From Pseudorasbora parva (taxonomy: Eukaryota; Chordata; Actinopteri; Cypriniformes; Gobionidae): DNA of 64,000 nt. The notes beneath the pieces are model-generated. The model was not told where the DNA came from and searched no databases. It saw only the letters and a list, made by a program, of their open reading frames with translations. Where the stretch lies: the NCBI RefSeq assembly GCF_024679245.1, contig NC_090191.1, forward strand, positions 565,001 to 629,000, in the 5' to 3' direction. A program made the translations under genes and the position numbers. Shown one piece after another: positions 44,686 to 55,141 of this stretch (the first letter of the stretch is position 1; the number at the start of each line of letters is the position of its first letter).

Positions 44686-45489
44686 CATGCGGACCTTTCC
44701 TGCCTACACGCAGCGTCCTCCGAGCTACCCAGAGCTCTTCATCACCACACTCCAAAACTCCGTCTGAACCTCGCTGTAAAAAACTTCTTGGAGTCCGCGC
44801 AGTGGTACCACAGACATGCCCGTCGCGTAGCAACCAGCTAACGCCATCCAGGATCCGGCTTTTCACCCCGCAAAACCAACTATTTGTCCCTCTGACCACA
44901 ACAACTGACCACCAGCTGAGCAACGCCGTGCTAAGAGGAACCCATGCTTGTAAGAGCATTCAAACGCAAGTACATGACTCTTCATTCTGGCTGAACTGGT
45001 AAAAATCATATCTAAGCGAACAAACTAAGGTTGACCTGCTAGTATATTGATTCTCAGGTTGTGGCTAAGAAATCATTGGGACTTCACTCCTTTCCATTAA
45101 CAAACATCCCTCAACTGTATGAATGTGTGCTTTTGTTATTTTCTGTGTGTTTAGAATAGTCCAATAAACTTTTGTTTACCTTTTTCATCTATACACGTGT
45201 CTTTGGCTATGTGTTTATAAGTTACTGCCTCAAACTGATCGATTGTGTTACCTAAGCTCACAAACAGTGAACATAAAATTGATATTATTGCCGTTGTAGC
45301 GGGTAATATCCCAATTCAGGATTGATAATGTACACTGAAAAAAGTATAACATTAGTGTTGTTCGTTTAATGTGTATTTTCCCATTGAAATAGCTTAAAAT
45401 TGATAATTTTTTCAGACCCATCCAGCCAGGCTCTGAGACAGAACAACAAGGAACATTGATAAGGTAAGATAAAATTTGTCTACCATTAA

Positions 45490-46747
45490 AGGGGGGGTGA
45501 AATGCTGTTTCATGCATACTGATCTTTTTACACTGTTAAAGACTTGGAATCCCATACTAAACATAGACAAAGTTTCAAAAGTTAAGGTGGACGTTTGATG
45601 GGAGTATTTCTTTGTCAAAAATACTACTTCCGGTTAGTCATAAGTTTCGGCAAGTTTTTTGAGATCATGCGTCCCCTTTGACGTTAATGGGGGCGGAATT
45701 TCCTTGTATGGGCCTTACGGACAATTCTACCGGAAGCGCGTGAGAGAGAGCGAGGGAGAGAGCGAAAGCAACAGCCTACGCCCATCAAAGCGCTGGCTTG
45801 TAGGATGCTAAACAGGTGATATAACCAGTAGCTACTGACTTACCCACTGATAGGCCGGCGGTCGATCTGTATTAGCACTTTCCTCACGCGACGGGCGAAT
45901 CACTTTCCTCACAGAGCGACTCACTTTCCTCACGCGGCAGGCGAATCACTTTCCTCACAGAGCGACTCACTTTCCTCACGCGGCGGGCGAATCACTTTCC
46001 TCACTGAGCGAATCACTTTCCTCACAGAGCGAATCACTTTCCTCACAGAGCGATTCACTTTCCTCACGCGGCGGGCGAATCACTTTCCTCACTGAGCGAA
46101 TCACTTTCCTCACAGAGCGAATCACTTTCCTCACGCGCCGGGCGAATCACTTTCCTCACTGAGCGAATCACTTTCCTCACAGAGCGAATCACTTTCCTCA
46201 CAGAGCGAATCACTTTCCTCACAGAGCGACTCACTTTCCTCACGCGGCGGGCGAATCACTTTCCTCACTGAGCGAATCACTTTCCTCACAGAGCGAATCA
46301 CTTTCCTCACGCGGCGGGCGAATCACTTTCCTCACTGAGCGAATCACTTTCCTCACAGAGCGAATCACTTTCCTCACGCGGCGGGCGAATCACTTTCCTC
46401 ACTGAGCGAATCACTTTCCTCACAGAGCGAATCACTTTCCTCACAGAGCGAATCACTTTCCTCACAGAGCGAATCACTTTCCTCACGCGGTGGGTGAATC
46501 ACTTTCCTCACAGAGCGAATCACTTTCCTCACTGCAGCGCGCTGCTGCACACGTCATTATTTAGCTCCGCTCACACGACACGCCCCCACCCGCTCGGCTT
46601 TTTTCGGAAAGACTCGGAACAGCGCATCTTTCTTATATAATTATAAAAAAAATAAAGACTTTTCGGAGATATGCAGGATGCAATGCTACTCTATAGGTAC
46701 TCAAGATTGACATGACACTGACTGAAACTGAGTGTTTCACCCCCCCT
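45490..46747. mobile_element. TTAA-flanked element (piggyBac-like) with minisatellite
   Basis: Ends are agggggggtgaaatgctg and gagtgtttcaccccccct, flanked by TTAA at 45486-45489 and 46748-46751. Unit 1 has a single TTAA at the same place (about 33439), which confirms the 4-bp duplication. TTAA duplication is characteristic of piggyBac-type integration. Its ends match those of the element at 53079-54537 in the opposite orientation, but the interior is largely replaced by a minisatellite (45876-46532) and no coding exon is seen. Non-autonomous derivative. Confidence 0.8.
45876..46532. repeat. Minisatellite of about 30 units with higher-order structure
   Basis: The core cactttcctcac occurs about 30 times. 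Two unit types alternate: 21 bp (agagcgaatcactttcctca or the tgagcg variant) and 25 bp with gcggcgggcg. Several times they form the same 67-bp group of one 25-bp and two 21-bp units, so a higher-order repeat has been amplified. On the other strand each unit reads gaggaaagtgattcg. Confidence 0.9.
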
Positions 46748-47641
46748 TTAACGTTTTTACCTCAAGTATATCTGACGGGTCTTAATTCTGGCCGTAATTA
46801 GCGCTAACGCTTGATAGCGTGTAAATTCATTTTTTAAGATAGCACTGGAAATGTTCGCAATCTTCATTCAAACTATAACGTTCAGTTATTTTAGCCCCCC
46901 ATTGGGTGGGTGAGTAATAACGTAAATGCATGCAAACTATCTAAATGCATTTTGTGGTGGCATTGACCTAGCCTGGTTTTACCAGACTCTCGTACATTTC
47001 ATTTGTGCATAGAGTCTGGCCACTCTCCATTGACAAGGGTTTATTTCCGCGAAGGCGGGTACTCTGTTGAAGTTTAAAAAAATTGGATCTGCCCTGAGCC
47101 ACTCTGGATCTGCCGTAACCAATCGAACAAAAAACATTTCAAATGCATCTGCAAACTATTTTCTTGTCATGTATTTCATCATTGAGGATTTCTTAAAAAT
47201 ATTATGTAAACATCTACATAATATGTAAACATCCTGTAAGATCTTGTCTAATCTTGTTCTCGTGAACCCAATCTCGTGTCTTGTCTCGTCTCGAGAGATA
47301 AGGGCCTCATTACACCCCTAATAATAACTAATTTTACAGTGGAAATGAGCACTATATAAATGAAGATGACTTGACTGCAGCATGTTCTAATTGAGATCCA
47401 ATGGCACAGATTTCAGACTATGGAAAGCCTTATTTTCTTGTTACTTCACGTAAACCTCACTTCAGACCAAGCCGACATCAGTCCGCTTCAGCTATGTGTC
47501 TGCATCAGGTCAGTAATTAGTTGGCATGTTTTATATATTCTTTCTATGTGAGTAGTGTATCAAATTATGATTTCAAACAATGAAAGTCACATAACTTGTA
47601 ATATTCTAAACCATCAGTCTGTGGTAATAAATACTACATTA

Positions 47642-49550
47642 GGTCATCCTTAACAATATTGTTGTTTGCCGTATTCCGACCGACCCTGTCAATTTAGGGC
47701 CGACTCAATTTTTTTTTTTCCCTTTTAGTCCGACCAACTTGCCGGTTGTAAATTTGCTTTAAGACCGACCAATTTCTTTTTTTACTCTTCAAACAACGAA
47801 TACAAAAGTATTACGAATACAAAAATAAAAACGAATACAAAAATAATATGAAATATATTTTAGGAAGTATTATAAATATATAAATTGCCTAGGCCTACAT
47901 ACAAACGAAGGCTACGTTCTTTCTTTTATAGAAAAACCCGTGACGTCATCTATGTTTACACTATGGTTAACGGATGTCAAACTACGGCCTGTGGGTTCGT
48001 TTCGGCTCATTCTCTCATTCACTGTAACGTTAGACTATTAAAGCCCTGTCGGAGATTTCACCGCATTGTGTGACAGGAGTCAGGACCATGGACACGCTAC
48101 ACACACGTTACACACACCATGCAAGAGCACTGCAGAGGCGAGGGCTTTGGGGGTTTGAGCCCCTGCCCTTTCTGAAAATTAATCAAAAGTGCCCCTCTCA
48201 ACAATCATCATTACTATATTGTGGCCAATAAAACAGAATTGGAACTGTAACAAATGGCGGAAAAGCCGTTTCTTTTTTATTAAGTTTACTAAGCCGTATC
48301 TGTCAGTCTGAAATGTCGTTGTCATAACGCTTTGCTATGGGTAGCGTGTGTTTTGCTCGACTGCGCGTGGTGGGAGCGGCGGCACTGGTTGTAACTTGAA
48401 AAATAATGCTTTATGTATGGTTCTGTTGATGGAGACACGTGCTGGCTCCTCAGTGATAGGCTACACTACAACAGCGATAATAAAAGAAGAACGTGGGCAA
48501 AACGGTCTATCTTTGTAAACTGTGTTCAATGCATGCGAGTGCTGCCGTATGACCAGTCATTTTCACCATCATCACCCGGGTATATTCGCCAGAAGACGCG
48601 AATGAGAACTCTCTGCAGTGAGAGAAGATCTGTCTCTGCGCTCGTCCAAAAACGCGCACACTTCTCACAGCGCACAAATATTGAGTTCTTCAAGTCTTGC
48701 GCTTGAATGAACAAACTCACACAAAAAGTATGTCAGCATGTCGATCTTGATGAGTATCCAAGCAGCCATAGTCTGTATATGCCTTAAGAGGACTGTCTAT
48801 AGTAGAGAAAGACGATGCATAACCCTGCATTAGGTTTTAAAGGGGCAGTAGCCTTTACTGCCGTCTGTTTAATGTCAAACAAAAGATAAGGACATCACTC
48901 ACTGCTCTTGATTGAATAGCTTTTTTAAGTTTAAAAAGGATTCATTTTAATTTAAACAGTTAAATGTGCAGTTATTTTACATTTAATCAATTTATTCAAT
49001 ATCTATACCTAAAAACTAATTAACTCGCTGTGTTAGACCTACCTGAAAAATCTGAAAAGCATTCTTTATTTTATTAGTATCTTTGCTCAATAGTATTTAT
49101 TTGTGCTGCTGCTTGTATTTTAGTTTTTTTGTTCTTATTTTCTTTATTTTTATTTGACAGTAGTTCTGTCCCTGAGCATGGGACTGGGAGGGTAAAAAAG
49201 TGAGGGTTGACAGCTTTGAGTCAATGACAGCGAGCTGTGGTTGGACCCTTTTCTTAAAGAATGCACCTGAAATTTGTGCAATAAACATGTTTTTGACAAA
49301 TATTTCAATTTGTTTGTGGTCTATATAGCCTGCAATCAGCCTATGAGCCCGAGGGCAAGGCTTAAAGACCCAGTCAGTGATGTCACAATATGCTAATTTG
49401 TTTAAATTCAAACCTACGTAATCACCATCACCAAAAAGTTACTTTTTTTTTTACATTAAAATTTGAAAAAAAAAAAAAAAAAAAGAGATCTACCTACCGA
49501 CGCTTTTTTTTTTTTTTACTGCAAACCAAAAAAAAAATTTAAGGATGGCC
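47642..49550. mobile_element. TTA-type DNA transposon, unit 3 copy
   Basis: Same ends and TTA flanks (47639-47641, 49551-49553) as the other copies. It keeps the 26-bp stretch lost in unit 2. No coding region is recognised. Confidence 0.65.
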
Positions 49551-49553
49551 TTA

Positions 49554-50183
49554 AGGCAAGTCTAAGGTAGCATTCCATGCATTTATCATATTAGTCTGTC
49601 AATCAACATTAGAGTGCCACTGTCAGGCAGAATAATGCAAGGACATTATAATTCTGCCACAAGTGTGTCTGATGTGTTCAGCGATTAGGCTATAAAGCAT
49701 CATAAACTAGCGCAAAGACCCAGAATCTGTCCTACCTAAATTTATGGCCAGGAGCCGCTACTGTACTGTGCATTGTACTTATTTGATGTTTGAGTGTTTT
49801 GATTTGTTATTGTTGGGTCTTGTTTCTCCCCATTCCATACCACTGATGTGGGATTGTTCACCTTTACATTGATTTCCGTATTGTCAAATAAACACCATTC
49901 ACTTCTCATCTCTGCGCTAGGGTCTAATAATTTCCAGTGACTTCCTGACACCATGGAACTTTTATTAATTATATAAAGAATATTTTAGAGATGTTTGGAT
50001 GATTACTTGTTTTAAAAAATATATTATAGGTGACCCAAACTAACAGCTCTTGCAGAGATGAGTTTGTGAAGCAGCATTTACTGCAGACTGAGCCACTCTT
50101 AGGTGTAAAATTCTTGCGTGTAAATGAACACAGTTTCGCGCTTTACTCTGAAACATGCATCTCATCAGTTAATCTATATTTAC
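49554..50183. other. Non-coding DNA beside unit 3 LRR exon
   Basis: Same as 15836-16468 apart from a 3-bp deletion near 49990. No gene is called. Confidence 0.4.
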
Positions 50184-50357
50184 CTCAGTATCTGCAGCTG
50201 ACAGTTTGGGCTCTTCAGTCCATCAGAGAGCTGCTTCACTCCAGAATCCTGCAGATCATTGTTACTCAGGTCCAGCTCTGTCAGGACAGAGTTTGAGGAT
50301 TGTAGAGCTGAAGACAAACTCTCACAGGACAGAGCAGTGAGATTACAGCACTGAAGC
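50184..50357 (-). CDS. NLR LRR exon, unit 3 copy (174 bp)
   Basis: Same protein as the unit 1 and unit 2 exons. Two base differences were found (CTG to CTT for Leu and GAC to GAT for Asp), both synonymous. Splice sites are conserved. It is the most upstream LRR exon in the window for the minus-strand NLR; nothing further 5' (FISNA, NACHT or another LRR) was found up to 64000. Confidence 0.8.
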
Positions 50358-50723
50358 CTGTGTAAAGAACAAAACAAAAAGCCATATTAATGGGTTAATC
50401 AAGTAGAGTTCTACTTGAGTAATCTGGAGCACATATTATAACCAGGCCTGTTACATGTCATTTTCTTTCATACTGCTCGGTGTGCTATAGTGCATTCGTT
50501 ATAGTTAGAAGGACCATCATACGTCACGATGCACCACAACGTCCAATAGGAAAATTCGACTGCAATATCCACCGTTCAACCTTAAGAGGGCAGCACTAAG
50601 ACGTTTTTACAGCACATATTATAGAACACTTTATACCCAAATGTCAAAACATTTACTCGAATCAATAAAGAGCATTAATAAAGCCCCAGTCTTGCAGATC
50701 ATTAACTAAAAAAAGTTGGCTAA

Positions 50724-51362
50724 GGCCGGAGACACACTGCAAGCGTGGCGTTTTTGCTGCGTGTCAGCCGCGGGGCGGCTGCCTGGGGTTTTCTCTGCCT
50801 TTGCACACCAGAAGCGTGTCTGACGCGGCGCTGCTGCTGCTGGGAAGCCCTATACTTCATGTTAAATATAAATATATTGCCTATTGATACAGCAAAGACA
50901 ACGTCGGCAGCCTATTGACCATATATATATGGTATTGACGGCAAAATAGGCTACAGAATATTTCGTTCTGTATTGACAGGTTTAATATTTCAAAATCGAT
51001 AATTATGTTGTTTTTTAATTATTACAAGTAGGCCTATATCTGCATTTATGTTAACCTAAAGACTTTCAAACATGAAAATGTCATTTATTAATATGTATTC
51101 ATGTCAAAATGGCATATAAACATATTTTCCTATGCTATTTTGCCTAGAAACGCTTCCAACACGCTCGCGTGTCGCGTGAAAAATAGGCGTCTCTTCTATT
51201 TGAAGCATGCACGCGTTTTCCGCGCGGCTCGGACCGCGTGTGAGCCGCGCGGCTGCCGCAGGCAGTATGTAAGCGCTAACCGGTTAACATGGGAGCCGAA
51301 ATAAAAACGGACACGCCACGCAGCCGAGACGCTCACGACACGCTTGCAGTGTGTCCCCGGCC
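50724..51362. mobile_element. MITE with TAA target duplication (Harbinger-like)
   Basis: Ends are ggccggagacacactgcaag and cttgcagtgtgtccccggcc, flanked by TAA at 50721-50723 and 51363-51365. Units 1 and 2 have one TAA at this site (ggctaaggg), so the insertion is clear. 639 bp: the interior is AT-rich in the middle and CpG-rich near the right end (gcgcggctcggaccgcgtgt). No transposase. The 3-bp TAA duplication fits PIF/Harbinger. Confidence 0.75.
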
Positions 51363-51365
51363 TAA

Positions 51366-53078
51366 GGGTTTTGTGGCGAAGGGGGCGTGGTTCTGAGAGG
51401 TCTGCAGTGGGAGAGATAGCTGAGAGCGGAACAGCAGGTAAGTAGGTCAAGCACAGATGACGAACACCTGTTTCTGATTGCAGTAATTGGCAGGGAGAGA
51501 GCGCATTTAAGCCGCGGCCGGGAGAGAGAGTTGGACTGGGACTTTGCATGCACAGCAGAAAAACAGAGACAGACACAGAGAGTCTGATTGAGAAGGAGCG
51601 ATCCATATCATGGAGAAACTGAGTTATCACACACACACGTGTTGTTTTTGTTTTGAAAAGACTGAATAAAGAAAGCGAGTCCCAGTCAAAGTCCCAGACG
51701 TCACTAACACAGTCATTTGGGTGGTAGCTGTTATTTTCTGTAGTTTCAGTCTCAAAAGTAACAAAAGCCAACAGAAACATTTATACTCCAGTAAAGCTGA
51801 AATATACTTAAGAACAGGAACAAAGTATTTCTACATTGTCAGTAAACACCAGAGGTCGAAACTTGAAGTGACATTTTTAATTGATCTCACTGTCATTTCA
51901 TCTTTTTGTGGTAAATTATCATTATCCGGAAGAAATAAATATTCCCCTTCAAAAAATGTCACATTATATCTTGTACTTAAATGAAAACTAAATAATGGAT
52001 TTGATCCCACACAGACAACAGTGGTGCAATGCTTCCCCTGAAATCTTAGAAAGAATATAAATCGAACAGTTCAAAATGTCAAACTTTGTTACTAAAATAA
52101 AATAGGAAGCTGCTTGCAGATTCTCACAATTGACTACACTATTGTGTCACAATTGGCACTACACTGAAATCCTCACTTCCAGGTCAAGAAGTTGTCAATC
52201 AAAATCTTACTAGCTAATGAGAATCATTTTTTAGCTTGCCTCGCACACACAAGGGATTTGAGCCAGAATGGCACAGATTTATTTTTCCAGTTTCAGAGTT
52301 TTTTCGTTAGTGTTTAATTCATATTTGTATTAGTTTATTGAAAAGTTACATTCAAAACATTTGGCACAAATCTAATTCCATATTAGTTAAGTATGGCCAA
52401 TCTGAGTGCAGAGATTGCATCCACATAGCCTGTGCAGAGAACAAAACAAAGGTAGGGTTTATAATATGGGGTCTGATGTATAAACATTGCATACACACAA
52501 AATGTATCAGGATTTATAAAAAATAAACTAGGCGTAAATCTGTGTGCACCGTATGGACACTCTAGACCAGGGGTCTCCAAACTCAGTCCTGGAGGGCTGC
52601 TGTCATTGTTAGGACCTTGTAAAGCTGGGCATACACAGATTTTTGTCCGATTTCGAGCCAAATTCTGATTAATGCAGCTCTTTTTTAGATTGGGGCAATT
52701 TTCCGCTTTGTCGTGCATTGTTTGTCGTGAGGTGTTTGGGCAGTGTACGGGGGAAAGAAGAGGCAACAAACCTATCCTTATCTGCAATCGGATGAATTTC
52801 TGGCATGTCAGGGTATCAGAAGTTAAACCATTTCATTTTTAATGCAGCAAGAAAGAAAACAAAAAGAGGCAGATCTTTATGTTCTGTAGGAAGCTATCAA
52901 ACTTGCAGCAATTTAGCAAACTATTGCATTCCTCCAGTTCGTGTTGAAAAATGGGTAATCCAAGTCTTCCAAACCACAGTGTAGCCTATCCAGTCAGTGC
53001 CTCTTTTATTATTTCAGCTACTTGATTGTTAATTTACTTGTTTCACTTCATTTACTAATTTATCTAACATTAAATTAA
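51366..53078. other. Non-coding sequence of unit 3
   Basis: Matches 17008-18717 of unit 1, including the solo-LTR-like block and the common repeat at about 52567. The stretch ends at the TTAA used by the next insertion. No gene is called. Confidence 0.4.
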
Positions 53079-53368
53079 AGGGGGGGTGAAACACTCAGTT
53101 TCAGTCAGTGTCATGTCAATCTTGAGTACCTATAGAGTAGCATTGCATCCTGCATATCTCCGAAAAGTCTTTATTTTTTTTATAATTATATAAGAAAGAT
53201 GCGCTGTTCCGAGTCTTTCCGAAAAAAGCCGAGCGGGTGGGGGCGTGTCGTGTGAGCGGAGCTAAATAATGTTGTGTGCACGCCGCTGCTATTGTGTTGA
53301 GTGCGTCGAGTGCGTCGTAAAGCTGTCATCCCTAACAGCGGGGAAAAAACTTTATTCAAAATAAAAAT

Positions 53369-53478
53369 ATGGCTTTTAATCAGATACAGCCATACATCTA
53401 TGATCCGGAATCAGACCCAGAGGCTGCAGTTGAACAGGAGCAGCAGCAAAAACGACTAGAGCAGGACGTCTCTATGTG
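53369..53478 (+). pseudogene. First exon of a zinc-binding (P2X7-tail-like) protein
   Basis: ATG at 53369, then MAFNQIQPYIYDPESDPE, a glutamine/glutamate-rich stretch and DVSM, ending at the donor tg/gtacga (53479). Joined to the acceptor at 53571 it gives W-C-T-C-G-K-C, a cysteine pattern like the zinc-binding domain shared with the cytoplasmic tail of P2X7 receptors, which is common in fish transposon-associated proteins. The family assignment rests on this short motif and on the acidic YxYDPESDPE start, so it is tentative. The gene is incomplete in this copy. Confidence 0.5.
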
Positions 53479-53571
53479 GTACGATATACACTAACTATAT
53501 AATATGCTTAGCGGCTTGTGTTATTTACATATTTATACTTGAATTATATCGTCGTATTTTTGTCTTTGAAG

Positions 53572-53602
53572 GTGTACATGTGGGAAGTGCAGTTGTGCAC
53601 GT
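53572..53602 (+). pseudogene. Second exon fragment of the zinc-binding protein
   Basis: Acceptor tgtctttgaag at 53561-53571, then CTCGKCSCAR in phase with the first exon. The frame then runs into a GT-rich low-complexity tract (VFVCLRVV) with no further domain, so the rest of the gene is missing or degraded. Confidence 0.45.
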
Positions 53603-53929
53603 GTGTTTGTGTGTTTACGCGTGGTTTGTGTAGACAGGTTAAGTTAGTGTTTACATAGAAAGACACGGAATAGTAGCGCATTTGAATGAAGAAGCGTGCT
53701 TATTTAGTTCAACATATTTCCCCCCTCTTTGTGTATTGTTGAGTGCTTTTACAATACACAAACATAAAGTTACACATATAGTGGCCAGCTAAACAAATGT
53801 ACACGCACTACACATCGCATGCTCCATTGATCAATTTCTATATATAGTAATATATATAGTAACTATACGTGATCATGTTTGGGCTACTTGATGAGCATAG
53901 ACACAGACATTTGAAGCAGTCTAACTCAC

Positions 53930-54196
53930 CGCCTGCGGTTCTAACGTTGGGACTGCTCCATCCTTCAGCATTAGGCTATTGGAAAATCCGGCGTCATGCT
54001 GGGCCATGTTTATGAAACAGTCGGCACCGAAATGCAGCGAACAGATATAAACATTCGCGCAACTCAGTTGCTGATCCGGAAAAGCAAATTACATCCACTG
54101 TTGCCTTACCGCGGGGTTTTGGGGGAATCTGTGCAGGACTGTCTTGGTCTGGCAACCAAAAACGCACTTTTTGATGTCATTGTTAATTGTGCACAT
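53930..54196 (-). pseudogene. THAP zinc-finger exon with one stop codon
   Basis: 89 codons from an ATG at 54196 to a donor (gtgagt) at 53929. It contains the THAP signature: C-x3-C (CVFGC), HRFP, a conserved Trp (RQQWM), then C-x2-H (ICSLHF), DCF and the closing AVPT box. THAP fingers are DNA-binding domains of P-element-type transposases and of proteins derived from transposons. A TAA follows RQQWM, so this copy cannot make the full domain. The donor right after the AVPT box suggests further exons once existed. Confidence 0.75.
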
Positions 54197-54980
54197 TACC
54201 TGTGCAGCGCAGCCTACGAGCGCTTTGATGGGCATAGCCTGTTGCTTTCGCTCTCTCCCTCTCTCTCTCTCCCTCTCTCTCTCTCACGCGCTTCCGGTAG
54301 AATTGTCCGTAAGGCCCATACAAGGAAATTCCGCCCCCACTAACGTCAATGGGGACGCATGATCGCAAAAAACTTGCCGAAACTTATGACTAACCGGAAG
54401 TAGTATTTTTGACAAAGAAATACTCCCATCAAACGTCCACCTTAACTTTTGAAACTTTGTCCATGTTTAGTATGGGATTCCATGTCTTTAACAGTGTAAA
54501 AAGATCAGTATGCATGAAACAGCATTTCACCCCCCCTTTAATGTTATTTTCATGGGAAATGTGAATCGTTGTCCATCATTTGACAATTGGTGATGTCACA
54601 TTGCAATATTGAAATTAATTTTTCCGTTTTAAATCATGAAGGCGAGTCAGTGGATTCACTACAGAAAGTGAAAGTAAAATCTGACAAGCTTTTGGCATAT
54701 ATTCTCAGAGAGAGAGAGAGAGAGAGATAAACGTCTCAGGTTACGTATGTAACCCTAGTTCCCTGAGGGAACGAGACGCTGCGTCGAAACGCTGTGAGAA
54801 CGCCTCTGCGTTAATGCGTCGTGAAGCGCCTGTAGAACCATTCCATCGGAAAAAAGATCGATCGTCGGCGTGATGACGTCATCGACCGGAAGCTATAAAG
54901 CGTCCGTGAAAACAAACAGGAACTAACTTCTGATAAAGCCTGAAGTAAGTGATCACGGACACGCCGGGAGTATGGCAAAG

Positions 54981-55081
54981 CGACGCAGCGTCTCGTTCCC
55001 TCAGGGAACTAGGATTACATACGTAAACTGAGACGTTCCCTTTCGGGGAACTCGAGCTGCGTCGAAACGCTGTGAGAACGC
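54981..55081 (-). other. DIRS internal complementary region
   Basis: 54981-55034 is the reverse complement of the left tip and start of the left repeat (gtctcaggttacgtatgtaa, with two or so mismatches). 55034-55081 is the reverse complement of the right tip (cgagttccccgaaagggaac and adjoining repeat). The two joined tips serve as a template to complete the ends through a circular intermediate; this layout is diagnostic for DIRS elements. Confidence 0.88.
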
Positions 55082-55141
55082 TTATACCCACATCGCCATA
55101 GGACCAAGTGTCTCGTATGTGTGAAGCCGAAGCGCACACGG

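Larger units (their letters stand above)
33821..47130. repeat. Segmental triplication, unit 2
   Basis: 13.3 kb. Lacks the gypsy element and carries one private insertion, the TTAA element at 45490-46747. It shares more single-base states with unit 3 than with unit 1 (for example the TAG at about 41972), and lacks a 26-bp stretch near 34500 that units 1 and 3 keep. Confidence 0.9.
53079..54537. mobile_element. TTAA-flanked element carrying THAP and zinc-binding exons
   Basis: Ends are agggggggtgaaacactc and acagcatttcaccccccct, flanked by TTAA at 53075-53078 and 54538-54541. Units 1 and 2 have a single TTAA here (aaattaatg), so boundaries are firm. It is the long relative, in opposite orientation, of 45490-46747. 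Inside are a plus-strand gene start (53369-53478 and 53572 onward) and a minus-strand THAP exon (53930-54196), arranged to converge. No piggyBac DDD transposase was recognised in the 1459 bp, so this is an internally deleted copy. Confidence 0.8.

Noticed and set aside
53996..54343. 115-codon plus-strand frame in the TTAA element
   Set aside because: It is antisense to the THAP exon, which explains its openness, and ends in a CT microsatellite.
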